This document shows positions 25,952-34,369 of a stretch of 64,000 nucleotides of DNA, piece after piece. The DNA lies in NCBI GenBank assembly GCA_945881905.1, contig CAMCVV010000005.1, positions 1 to 64,000 of the forward strand. The letters are read 5' to 3'. The notes beneath the pieces were generated by a model. That model was given only the letters and a program-made list of their open reading frames with translations. It was not told the DNA's origin and made no database searches. The stretch is from Paenibacillus alvei (GTDB lineage: Bacteria > Bacillota > Bacilli > Paenibacillales > NBRC-103111). The first letter of the stretch is position 1. Each line of letters begins with the position of its first letter. The position numbers and the translations under genes are program-made.

Positions 25952-27274
25952 ATGAACGTTCAAAAAAAGCTTGTTGTATTGTCAATGATTTTGATTATCT
26001 TCTTAGCAGCATGTAGTAATAACTCAAACGATTCAACCGCATCTACAGCTCCGTCACCTACGAACACAGAAGCTAAGACTTCGCCAGTCCCTGCAGATTT
26101 AAATTTTGAGCTGGATGTGATGACGTGGTTTTATGATGAAACACGTCAAAATTTAATGAAGGAAACAATTGCAAAGTTTAATGAAAAGTATCCCAATGTC
26201 AAGGTGAATCATAACGCAAATGAAAATTATGCTCAGGCATATAAGCTTGCTTTTGATTCAGGTGCAGGTCCTGAGCTCGTTTATTTGGATGATTTAAATC
26301 AACAGATATTGGAAAAAAACAATAACTTGTTAGACATTACTGAGGAAGTAAAGCAAATGGGGTGGATGGATAAATTAATGCCAGGCACTATAGAATATAA
26401 TAATGCAAGGCATCCAGGACAGTACTTCAGTGTCGGATTTATCGACTATCCTCGGACTTTGTTTTATAACAAAGAAATTATGGATAAGCTTGGTTTAAGT
26501 GCACCTCAAAATTTAGACGAATTAATTGCTCAATTTGCTACGATTAAAAAAGCAGGATTTATTCCATTAGAAGCGAGTTCAACTCATATGCTTTGGCTTA
26601 TCTTCAGCATTGTTCTTAACAGTGTTCCTGCTGAGGATATTGATAAATGGTACTATCTAGTTGAAACCACACCTGCTTTTGAAAAAGCCTATATTGATGC
26701 ACTGGTTACAGTAGAAAATTGGGTTAAAAATGGATATTTTAGAGATGAAATAACTACAATTAAATCAGCGGATGTAGTTACTTTATATGGCCGAAATGAA
26801 ACAGTGTTTCTGCTGTCAGGAAATTCAACTGCAAACAAAATAAAAGACTACCCTTTTCCCATTGGAGTGACAGTATTTCCTAACAAAGATGTAAATTTAC
26901 CGAAAACATTAGTCAGTGCAATAGATGGCTCATGGGCATTGAATGGTGATATTGATCCAATGAAGAAGCAAGCCTCATTAGATTTTATTGATACCTTTAT
27001 GAATCCTGACATTGCACAAAAATGGTTGGAGGCTGGATTTTCAGTCACTGTTAATTTTGACAAAACCAAAGTGGAAATGTCCCCATTAATGAGTGAAACT
27101 TTCAAAGCTACAGAGAATACACGTGTCGGTTACTTTATGGATAATGCGGTTCCTGGAATTTTGGATCTCATGATTCAGCTCAATCAACGGCTTCAAGTTG
27201 GAGATATTACCGGAAAAGAATATTGGGAATTAATGAATAACAAATATATTGAACTTGTCGCAGAGAATAAATAA
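25952..27274 (+). CDS. Extracellular solute-binding lipoprotein, family 1
   Basis: 440 residues. Lipobox LAAC after a hydrophobic signal, then a Ser/Thr/Pro-rich linker and the type-1 binding fold (LDVMTWFYDETRQNLMKETI, AGPELVYLDDLNQ, NKEIMDKLGL, ALNGDIDPMKKQASLDFIDT). Such proteins bind oligosaccharides or glycerol derivatives outside the cell. It shares the TAATG stop/start junction with the first permease. Confidence 0.92.
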   Translation: MNVQKKLVVLSMILIIFLAACSNNSNDSTASTAPSPTNTEAKTSPVPADLNFELDVMTWFYDETRQNLMKETIAKFNEKYPNVKVNHNANENYAQAYKLAFDSGAGPELVYLDDLNQQILEKNNNLLDITEEVKQMGWMDKLMPGTIEYNNARHPGQYFSVGFIDYPRTLFYNKEIMDKLGLSAPQNLDELIAQFATIKKAGFIPLEASSTHMLWLIFSIVLNSVPAEDIDKWYYLVETTPAFEKAYIDALVTVENWVKNGYFRDEITTIKSADVVTLYGRNETVFLLSGNSTANKIKDYPFPIGVTVFPNKDVNLPKTLVSAIDGSWALNGDIDPMKKQASLDFIDTFMNPDIAQKWLEAGFSVTVNFDKTKVEMSPLMSETFKATENTRVGYFMDNAVPGILDLMIQLNQRLQVGDITGKEYWELMNNKYIELVAENK

Positions 27275-28146
27275 TGAAAAACATAAGAAAAGCATATGGA
27301 ATGTTGTTAATTCCTATTGCTTTTTTTCTTATTTTTGTTTGTTGGCCGACACTGCAAACGATATATATTAGCTTCACAGATTGGAAAGGAATTGGAGTAA
27401 AAAATTGGATCGGATTGGAAAACTATCGGAACCAATGGACTGTGGATGAAACCTTTTGGAAAGCAATCAAAAATAATGTCTTTTGGGCATTAGGGATGAT
27501 CATCGTTCCTCAAATCATTGGATTAACACAAGCAAGCTTAATGGTCAGAGGTAAGATTCAATTTTTCCGAACGTTTCAACTTGTGTTTTTTCTACCTCAA
27601 GTTGTTTCTACAGTGGTTGCAGCGATTATCTGGCGATGGATTTATGACCCCTTATCAGGTCCATTGGTTTATGTATTCAAAGAGTTAGGAATGAACAGTA
27701 TGGCTTTTGGATGGTTAGGTAATCCGAAAACGGTCATGTTGGCGTTGTTTATTGTTAATGTATGGTTAGCTTATGGCTTCTGTACAATTATATATAATGC
27801 AGCTATTCGAAGTATTGATGAAAGTTTATATGAAGCCTCTGTTATGGACGGTGCAAACAGTATGGCTCAGTTTGTTCATATTACCATGCCAGGTATTCGT
27901 GAAGCGATCACAGTTGTTACCCTCATGATGATGATCTCTTCATTAACGGTTTTTGATCTTGTGTTTATCATGACCAATGGTGGACCGGGGTTTAGTTCTT
28001 ATGTGATTTCTCTTTATATGTATTTCAATGGGTTTATTTATAACCGGGTCGGATACGCAGCTTCATTATCGTTGACGTTAACCTTTTTTGTCTTTATTTT
28101 GTCATTATTATTTATGTGGTTGCGTGAGAGGAGAAGGGTGGTATGA
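27274..28146 (+). CDS. Sugar-type ABC permease 1 (MalF/UgpA class)
   Basis: 290 residues, six membrane segments, with the EAA loop EASVMDGANSMAQFVHITMP. Its ATG overlaps the binding-protein stop by one base and its stop overlaps the next permease by four, showing tight coupling. With the second permease it forms the channel; no ATPase gene is present here, so a shared MsmX-type ATPase encoded elsewhere is likely. Confidence 0.92.
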   Translation: MKNIRKAYGMLLIPIAFFLIFVCWPTLQTIYISFTDWKGIGVKNWIGLENYRNQWTVDETFWKAIKNNVFWALGMIIVPQIIGLTQASLMVRGKIQFFRTFQLVFFLPQVVSTVVAAIIWRWIYDPLSGPLVYVFKELGMNSMAFGWLGNPKTVMLALFIVNVWLAYGFCTIIYNAAIRSIDESLYEASVMDGANSMAQFVHITMPGIREAITVVTLMMMISSLTVFDLVFIMTNGGPGFSSYVISLYMYFNGFIYNRVGYAASLSLTLTFFVFILSLLFMWLRERRRVV

Positions 28147-28973
28147 ACATGACAAGAATAAATAGAATTTTGCTCTATACACTACTTGTAGTCATGTTCA
28201 TACTTACCTTAATGCCGATATTGGTGATGATACTAACAAGTGTCAAGACGATGAATGAACTTATTATTCATGGTCCCATAGCCTGGCCGCTTGAGTGGAG
28301 ATTGCAGAATATAGTAGATGCCTGGGAACGAGGGAACTTTGGAGTCTATTATAAAAATACAATGATCATCACAACCGCTACAGTAATCTTGATTACTTGC
28401 TTCAGCTTGGTTACTGCTTATGTACTTATATATTTCATTTTTCCTGGAAAGAAATTACTGATGGGTTTACTCTTATTTGGTCTAATCGTACCGCTTGAAG
28501 CCATTGTTATACCGATGTTCTATCTATTAAAAGATTTAAAGCTGTTAAACACCTACTGGGCTATTATCTTACCAAATACGGCCTTGTTTATTCCATTTGG
28601 AACTTTTTTGTTAAGTGGATTTATCCGAACCTTACCATATGGAGTCATTGAATCGGCTCGAATAGATGGTGCAGGAGACATAAAAATTTTAAGGAGTATT
28701 ATTACCCCAATGGTGCAACCCGCTGTGGTCACATTGATCCTTTTTTCTTCATTAAGTGTTTGGAACTCTTTTTTACTTCCAACGGTTTTGATACAGAAGG
28801 ATGATCTGCGTATGGTATCCGTCGGACTGAATTATTTTCAAAGTTTACTCTATATGGAATATCCTATGATCATGTCGGGTGCACTCATTATCGCAGCTCC
28901 TATTATCCTTATCTATGTTATACTGCACCGAAGGATGATTGAAAGCCTTACGGCTGGATCGATGAAAGGATAA
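28143..28973 (+). CDS. Sugar-type ABC permease 2 (MalG/UgpE class)
   Basis: 276 residues, six membrane segments. The EAA loop reads ESARIDGAGDIKILRSIITP, and the long first periplasmic loop is typical of CUT1 systems. It overlaps the previous gene (ATGA) and is followed after about 100 bases by the AraC gene. Confidence 0.92.
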   Translation: MNMTRINRILLYTLLVVMFILTLMPILVMILTSVKTMNELIIHGPIAWPLEWRLQNIVDAWERGNFGVYYKNTMIITTATVILITCFSLVTAYVLIYFIFPGKKLLMGLLLFGLIVPLEAIVIPMFYLLKDLKLLNTYWAIILPNTALFIPFGTFLLSGFIRTLPYGVIESARIDGAGDIKILRSIITPMVQPAVVTLILFSSLSVWNSFLLPTVLIQKDDLRMVSVGLNYFQSLLYMEYPMIMSGALIIAAPIILIYVILHRRMIESLTAGSMKG

Positions 28974-29080
28974 ATTTACAAAGAAATGATCTTTATATAA
29001 TACTCCCATTATAGTCATTTGTTATGGTTAAGCTAATGAATTAGCGGAAATTATACATATGACGTAAAGGGAGGTTTTCT

Positions 29081-29896
29081 ATGATCCGAAATGTTAGGCT
29101 GCATTCGAACAGCTCTAGCTGGAGAATGTCGGCAAATCAATACGATTTCGATGAGATAGGGGTTGTCCTATCAGGTGAGGCAATAACTACCACAGAGAAT
29201 GGTCATCAAATCCATCTTAAACCAGGAACAACCTTATTGATTCCTTCTCAAACAATTCACGAATGTGTTGCACTAGAAGCCGTAGAATTTGCTATTATTA
29301 CCTATTACTCAAGTATGCTGCATAGGTATGGAAACTATTTGTATCGTTCAATTTATTTAAATGAACAAAAAAAAATATCGTATACACAGATGGACGAAAA
29401 TACGCTGCTAATTTTCAATTATCATTTTCAAGCTTTACAAGAGGAACAGCTTATGAAGAGAAAGGATTGGGAGGAAGCCAGCAGATTGCACATGGAGGCA
29501 ACGTTATTAGCATTGTCTCGTTTGTTTAATAAATCAGAGTATTCACCAGATTTATCGCAACAATCTCTTTGGCATGCAGCTAAAGTGATTGAAGCTCAGT
29601 ATATGGAACAATTTAAAGTAGAAAGTTTGGCATTAGATTATCATATGTCTTCTTCTTCTTTTAGGGAGAAATTTAAGATTTTTTTCGGTGTGTCTCCCAA
29701 ACAATACTTAATGAATATAAGATTAGATGAAGCAAAACGATACTTAAAAGAAACGAATTATCCCATTACCGATATTTCTATCAACTCGGGATTCTCTTCT
29801 ATTCAGCAATTTAATATGTTATTTAAAAAGATAGAGGGAGTGTCCCCGCTGGACTGGAGGAAAAAAAGAAAGTTGCTCGAAAGAAGACCATCATAA
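29081..29896 (+). CDS. AraC-family transcriptional regulator
   Basis: 271 residues. An N-terminal cupin-like sensing domain (HLKPGTTLLIPSQTIHECV) is joined to a C-terminal double helix-turn-helix (VESLALDYHMSSSSFREKFK and TDISINSGFSSIQQFNMLFK). It probably senses the imported compound and controls the divergent cluster. AAAGGGAGG precedes the ATG. Confidence 0.9.
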   Translation: MIRNVRLHSNSSSWRMSANQYDFDEIGVVLSGEAITTTENGHQIHLKPGTTLLIPSQTIHECVALEAVEFAIITYYSSMLHRYGNYLYRSIYLNEQKKISYTQMDENTLLIFNYHFQALQEEQLMKRKDWEEASRLHMEATLLALSRLFNKSEYSPDLSQQSLWHAAKVIEAQYMEQFKVESLALDYHMSSSSFREKFKIFFGVSPKQYLMNIRLDEAKRYLKETNYPITDISINSGFSSIQQFNMLFKKIEGVSPLDWRKKRKLLERRPS

Positions 29897-30033
29897 GACT
29901 TCACATCCCATGTGACAAAGGAGTTTGGCTTGTGCTTCATCCAATTAGTTATGTCATAGCGTCGTAAAGATGAGTATGATTTAAATATATAGAGAAAAAA
30001 TTGGATAAGGTGAGGATTCGGAAAAAAGAAAAC

Positions 30034-31477
30034 GTGAGTGGATGAGTTTTTTGTCGGAGAATGTGAGTCGTTTAAGTGAATTGAGTTATAATTTGTTGTT
30101 TAATACGAGTGAAAACGCAAAGCAATTGTTTCAAATGATTGATGAAGACAAATAGTTTGAGATGAAGCATAATCCGGTTCGATTGTTATTTGATACACCC
30201 ACACAAAGATGGTCAGAGCTATAACAGGATCAGATATTGGATAATTATATGAAGGCATCTACATTAGTGTAACAAACAATATCCTGATTTCAAAGGGAAA
30301 CCCGTCTTTTTCTCCGCGGAATTTGGTTTTCATGAATCGCTACAAATATATTCAGGTGGGCTTGGCATATTAGCTGGAGATCATTGTAAATCAGCTAGTG
30401 ATTGGAGTATACCATTGATCGAGATCGGTCTTTTGTACAAGAAAGGATATTTCCTTCAAAAGTTTGATAGTGAAGGCAGACAGCGTGCTAATTTCTTTGA
30501 ATATATTTTTGAGAATTTACCGATCAAGCCGGTTGAAGTGAACGAGCATGATTTCTTTATCAAGGTGGAGCTATCCGGACGTGAAGTTCATTTAAAGGTT
30601 TGGCAGGTGAAAATTGGCCGAATGAGGGTGTATTTACTAGATTCAGATGAAGATGCAAATTCGCCGCAGGATCGTGAACTCACAACGCAATTATTTGGAG
30701 AAAATCATGAAACTAGAATTCAGCAGGAGAAGATGCTCGGAGTGGGCGGCATCCGCATGCTTAGAGTTCTAGACATGCATCCTCAAGGCTATCATATCAA
30801 TGAAGGTCATGCTGCGTTTATCTCGATTGAACGGATGAGGGAATATGTTTATCAAGGCATTCGTTTCATGGGAATATGCTGGTAAAGGAAGTACCTATTG
30901 AATTGATAACTAATGGTGTGCATCTGAAAACCTGAATTTCTAAGGAAATGAAGGATCTCTTTGCACGGTATATGCGAAATAATAGAGTGTGGGATTATAC
31001 CGATGTATTATGATCGGCAGAATGATCAGTGGGTGGTTCACATGAAAACTCGATTCAAATGCTTTCCCCAGTCTATAATACCGACCGGATGGTTCAGGAT
31101 TATACCAATCAATATTATGTACCATCAAGCGAGCGATTTGGACGTTTTAATACTCAGGATGCTGAGCTGGCTTTACGCTTCGCTGATTATAAAGCAAATC
31201 AAGAACGCAAAAAGGTCACAAGCGCAATCGTTAATTTGGGTTCGATCCCAATAAATCAAGTTAAGGTGGAGGTCATCTACTATCAGGATGGGAAGCGGTA
31301 TATGTAACATTGAAGTTCAAAAGTGTAACCCATCATGGAGATTTGGAGTTTCAAGGCCACCATCTGCCAGCGCATTTGCACCACCCATCCCATTTCAAGG
31401 TGCGCATCCGACCCAACCAACATGAGTTCGCACATCCATTTGATCTTTCCATATTGGTTCAATCTTGGGAAGGGTAA
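30034..31477 (+). pseudogene. glgP: Decayed alpha-glucan phosphorylase gene with internal deletion
   Basis: Phosphorylase sequence is recognisable in several frames. A 5' part (RLSELSYN, HNPVRLLFDTPTQRWSEL) has stops at about 30152 and 30222. A frameshift leads to FFSAEFGFHESLQIYSGGLG (about 30306-30375) and an intact stretch through GVGGIRMLRVLDMHPQGYHI, then ELITNGVHLK. Next come a jump and a C-terminal part (YNTDRMVQDYTNQYYVPSSE) ending at 31477. The segment that should hold the PLP-lysine region, some 250-300 codons, is missing. It is a dead gene; intact homologues release glucose-1-phosphate from glucans. Confidence 0.85.
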
Positions 31478-31500
31478 GATTTCATAAGGGAGGATATACA

Positions 31501-32238
31501 TTGAAAGCACTAATTATATCTGATATTCATAGTAATATATATTCATTGAACGCCATTTGGGATAAGGAAAAAGATAGTGATTTCATATATTGTGCAGGTG
31601 ACTTAGTTGATTATGGACCTTTTCCAAAGGAAGTCATAAATTGGTGTCGAAACCATAATATATTATGTGTAAAGGGTAATCATGATGAGGATGTCGTTCA
31701 TCACTATAAGAAAGAGATACTTTTTGAGAAAATACCGGAGGAAAAACGCACCTGGATTCATCATAATGCCGCTCAATTAGATGCAGAGGACATTCAATAT
31801 TTAGAAAATTTACCTGAAACATTAAATTTTGAAATAAATGGAATTCAATATTGTATGCGACATAGTTTTATAAAAAGAAGCTATGAAACGATGGATAATA
31901 TTCATCAGTTTAATCAATTTTGGAGTGAGCACTATCCTAGAGACAATAGCTCCAAAGAAAAAAGAGTCATAATTGGCCATACACATAATCAAGCCATTCA
32001 TTATCTTGAAAATTATAGTTTGTGGATGAACCCCGGAAGCACTTCATATCGTCCAACTCGCCAAACAGAAGATTTCTCTAAACATGCTCACTATATAACA
32101 ATCAATGATGAAGAAATTCAATTGAAGTCTGTTGATTATGATTTGGCTCCATTAATTGAAGCAGTGAAAAAACAAAAGCTGAACGAAGCTCAAATTAAAG
32201 CAGGATATCGATTTTTTGATAAGTATCATACAGAGTAA
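31501..32238 (+). CDS. Metallophosphoesterase (YfcE/MJ0936-like)
   Basis: 245 residues. Calcineurin-like motifs: DIHSN (D8, H10), GDLVDYGP, GNHDE and GHTHNQ with a final NPGS. Such small enzymes hydrolyse phosphodiesters in vitro; the natural substrate is unknown. A TTG start lies seven bases after GGGAGG; the ATG at 31465 lies inside the preceding pseudogene and has no ribosome site. The gene is intact though flanked by decayed sequence. Confidence 0.85.
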   Translation: MKALIISDIHSNIYSLNAIWDKEKDSDFIYCAGDLVDYGPFPKEVINWCRNHNILCVKGNHDEDVVHHYKKEILFEKIPEEKRTWIHHNAAQLDAEDIQYLENLPETLNFEINGIQYCMRHSFIKRSYETMDNIHQFNQFWSEHYPRDNSSKEKRVIIGHTHNQAIHYLENYSLWMNPGSTSYRPTRQTEDFSKHAHYITINDEEIQLKSVDYDLAPLIEAVKKQKLNEAQIKAGYRFFDKYHTE

Positions 32239-32353
32239 CAAAAACGAAAAAGTTTACATAACTTTTTCTTTAATTAAAACTCAGCCAACTCCGTTGTATC
32301 CTGAATTACGTATAATTCATTTACAATCAATTTGAAAGGTTGGGTACCTCAAA

Positions 32354-32710
32354 GTGAATGAAGATATCAGATGGATGCAGCGTTTTCAAAATTTCGTAAA
32401 AGCATATCTTTTTCTATCAACAGGTTTAACTAAAGACTCATGGTCTGAACTTGAGAGGGCAAGCATCTTACATGCTTATGAATATAATTTTGAACTGGTA
32501 TGGAAGACTTTGAAAGATTGTTTAGTTGATAAAGAAGTTCCTGCAATATTTCCCCGTGATGTCATCAAAGAAGTATTTCGGTACTTTTGTACCTCATTGG
32601 ATTTGTTGTTGCAAGTTATATATTCGCAGCAATGGTGTCATCTGCAGCACTTCTTGCAATCAGCGGGTATTGTATCGGATGCAAAATATATTATAGATTC
32701 AAACGGTTGA
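32354..32710 (+). pseudogene. Truncated HI0074-like gene fused to repeat copy 2
   Basis: The first 73 or so residues fit the HI0074 nucleotidyltransferase-substrate-binding family (RWMQRFQNFVKAYL, LERASILHAYEYNFELVWKT, FPRDVIKEVF), the four-helix partner of a MNT nucleotidyltransferase. At 32571 the frame enters the 256-bp repeat, out of the DUF4395 frame, and runs to a chance stop. The C-terminal half of the family, with its conserved His/Tyr motif, is lost, and no MNT partner is present. Probably non-functional. Confidence 0.7.
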
Positions 32711-32826
32711 AATCAAGGTAATGAAGTCTGTTTCTGGGTTGACCCGACTACTTTCATTCAAATTCGTTTATTACGAATAAGTGGAGGTATTTTTTTTATC
32801 AGGAAATGAATGCACGGACTATAAAG
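32571..32826 (+). repeat. 256-bp direct repeat, copy 2
   Basis: Same 256 bases as at 22567-22822 with four substitutions. In the DUF4395 frame it still reads SVLLYLIGFVVASYIF to the correct stop; the coding differences give Ala-to-Ser and Asn-to-Ser only. It therefore preserves a functional-looking DUF4395 C-terminus without its 5' half. Confidence 0.95.
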
Positions 32827-32884
32827 ATGTGTCTCACTAATAAGAAATTTGACTTCAATTATATATATAGTCATATAAGTTAAT

Positions 32885-32919
32885 GGTATAATACGTTCAT
32901 ACATGGGTTCACGTGAACC
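32885..32919 (+). promoter_or_regulatory. Extended -10 promoter and palindrome before the copper chaperone
   Basis: TGGTATAAT (an extended -10, hexamer at 32887-32892) is followed 13 bases later by the perfect 14-bp palindrome GGTTCACGTGAACC (32906-32919). The palindrome would overlap the transcription start, a typical repressor position. No good -35 is seen, as expected for an extended -10. Confidence 0.55.
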
Positions 32920-32937
32920 ATCAATAGGAGGATGTAA

Positions 32938-33147
32938 ATGATGATATCAAATATTGTTTTGAAAGTTGAAGGGATGTCGTGTAATCATTGCTTACAAACC
33001 ATTGAATCTGCACTAACGGAATTAGGAGTAAAAGGTAAAGTGAATTTAGTAGAACAAACCGTTAATATTGATTATGAGGATTCGAATATATCAATATCCC
33101 AAATCAAAACTACGATCGAAGAGAAAGGTTACGAAATCGTAACATGA
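32938..33147 (+). CDS. copZ: CopZ-like copper chaperone (HMA domain)
   Basis: 69 residues, a single heavy-metal-associated domain with the metal loop GMSCNHC (C15, C18). Such proteins carry Cu(I) to a P-type ATPase or to oxidase assembly. No copA or csoR adjoins it; instead it precedes a cytochrome c gene and, across the inserted islet, the caa3 oxidase block, so supply of copper to the oxidase is plausible. AGGAGG serves ATG 32938 or 32941. Confidence 0.85.
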   Translation: MMISNIVLKVEGMSCNHCLQTIESALTELGVKGKVNLVEQTVNIDYEDSNISISQIKTTIEEKGYEIVT

Positions 33148-33332
33148 CATATAAGAATAATGATCGTTAGATCTACCATTCATGTCTGGGTACCAATCAT
33201 AATACGAAATCATACAGATGCTGAACCATATAATCATATTCATCGAGCGAACAATCGTCCAAAGAACTTGAAGTGTTGTTCAACATGTAGTAGAAGTTAA
33301 TCCCATTGTAATAAACATGAGGTGAATGTAAT

Positions 33333-33662
33333 ATGATATCTAGTCGCTTTCGACTCATCATCATGATTGTTTTTACTTTTTCTTTGCTTAGTGTATGTGT
33401 TGCTTGTGACAATCAAACTTCGGATGAATGGAGTACTACAAAAGATGCACCAACGATATACACAAATTATTGCTTATCTTGTCATGGCTCAAACCTAGAG
33501 GGGTTTCGTGGTCCAAACCTACAAGAAATCGGATCACGTATGAATGAAGAAGAGATTATCAACAAGATTGAAAAGGGTGGAAATGGCATGCCTGGATTCA
33601 AAGTTAGTTTGAAGGAATCTGACATTCAAATACTTGCACAGTGGTTAGCAGAAAAAAAGTAA
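33333..33662 (+). CDS. Small cytochrome c lipoprotein
   Basis: 109 residues. A signal with lipobox-like SVCVAC is followed by a linker and one class-I cytochrome c domain: haem site CLSCH, GPNLQEIGSR and axial Met in GGNGMPGF. It resembles the membrane-anchored c551 (CccB) type and probably delivers electrons to the caa3 oxidase. It is paralogous to the cytochrome c at 43.5 kb. Confidence 0.88.
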   Translation: MISSRFRLIIMIVFTFSLLSVCVACDNQTSDEWSTTKDAPTIYTNYCLSCHGSNLEGFRGPNLQEIGSRMNEEEIINKIEKGGNGMPGFKVSLKESDIQILAQWLAEKK

Positions 33663-33676
33663 AGCACGTATCATAA

Positions 33677-33712
33677 GACATAACCCTAGGACGCATCTCC
33701 TAGGGTTATGTC
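33677..33712. terminator. Bidirectional hairpin between convergent genes
   Basis: GACATAACCCTAGG and its exact complement surround an 8-base loop. It lies between the cytochrome c gene and the leftward NlpC/P60 gene. T-tails are short. Confidence 0.65.
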
Positions 33713-33721
33713 CATCGTTAG

Positions 33722-34249
33722 CTATAATCGGCGAGCTGTGATGTAGCGTGAAGACAAGGTTCCATCGGATAAAGAATTAAATCTAACTCCACCTGGACCA
33801 TACGTATGAATGATTTTATTATCTCCTGCATAAATACCAACATGGTTAATAATACCTGGTTTACCTGGAATAGAGAAAAACAAGAGGTCTCCTTTTCGAA
33901 TGTTGTTTCTAGAAATGTATTTACCCATAGTAGCTTGTTGCTGAGATTTACGGGGAATATATTTCCTGTTCTCTTTGAAAACACGTTGCGTGAAAGATGA
34001 ACAATCAAATGTAGAGGTCTGATTGCTACTAGCACCAAATTGATACGGACGATCTAGATATTTCATGCCGGTGATGATGAGTTTCGATTCCCATGAATAG
34101 GAAGCTGCATGCGTTTTTTGTGAACCTGCGCTTATAAATCCTGCTATACCGACAATAAAGATGAGTAGCATGAACAATATCTTTGTATAATGAACTCGTT
34201 GGATTATTGTACTCTCCTCCTCTATCAAAGTGATAATAGGGGTGATCAC
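33722..34249 (-). CDS. NlpC/P60 cell-wall peptidase
   Basis: About 175 residues. One membrane/signal helix (ILFMLLIFIVGIAGF) precedes an NlpC/P60 domain with catalytic Cys in STFDCSSF, His in INHVGIY and His in KIIHTYG. It should cleave the D-Glu-to-diamino-acid bond in peptidoglycan. The start is uncertain: GTG 34249 has almost no ribosome site, while GAGGAGGAG lies inside the frame and is followed within the right distance only by ATA/ATC codons. Confidence 0.8.
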   Translation of the reverse strand: MITPIITLIEEESTIIQRVHYTKILFMLLIFIVGIAGFISAGSQKTHAASYSWESKLIITGMKYLDRPYQFGASSNQTSTFDCSSFTQRVFKENRKYIPRKSQQQATMGKYISRNNIRKGDLLFFSIPGKPGIINHVGIYAGDNKIIHTYGPGGVRFNSLSDGTLSSRYITARRL

Positions 34250-34369
34250 CTTAAAGTCATTATAACAAAAAAATATTATCCAATATTTACATACATTGCG
34301 AAATAACTAGTAAACATCATTGCCTACATAACATTATGAGTAAACAATGAGTTTTCAATGAGTATTTTC

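Noticed and set aside
22567-32826. Islet as a prophage or integrative conjugative element
   Set aside because: No integrase, recombinase, relaxase, phage structural genes or tRNA attachment site. The flanking repeats are protein-coding sequence rather than att cores.
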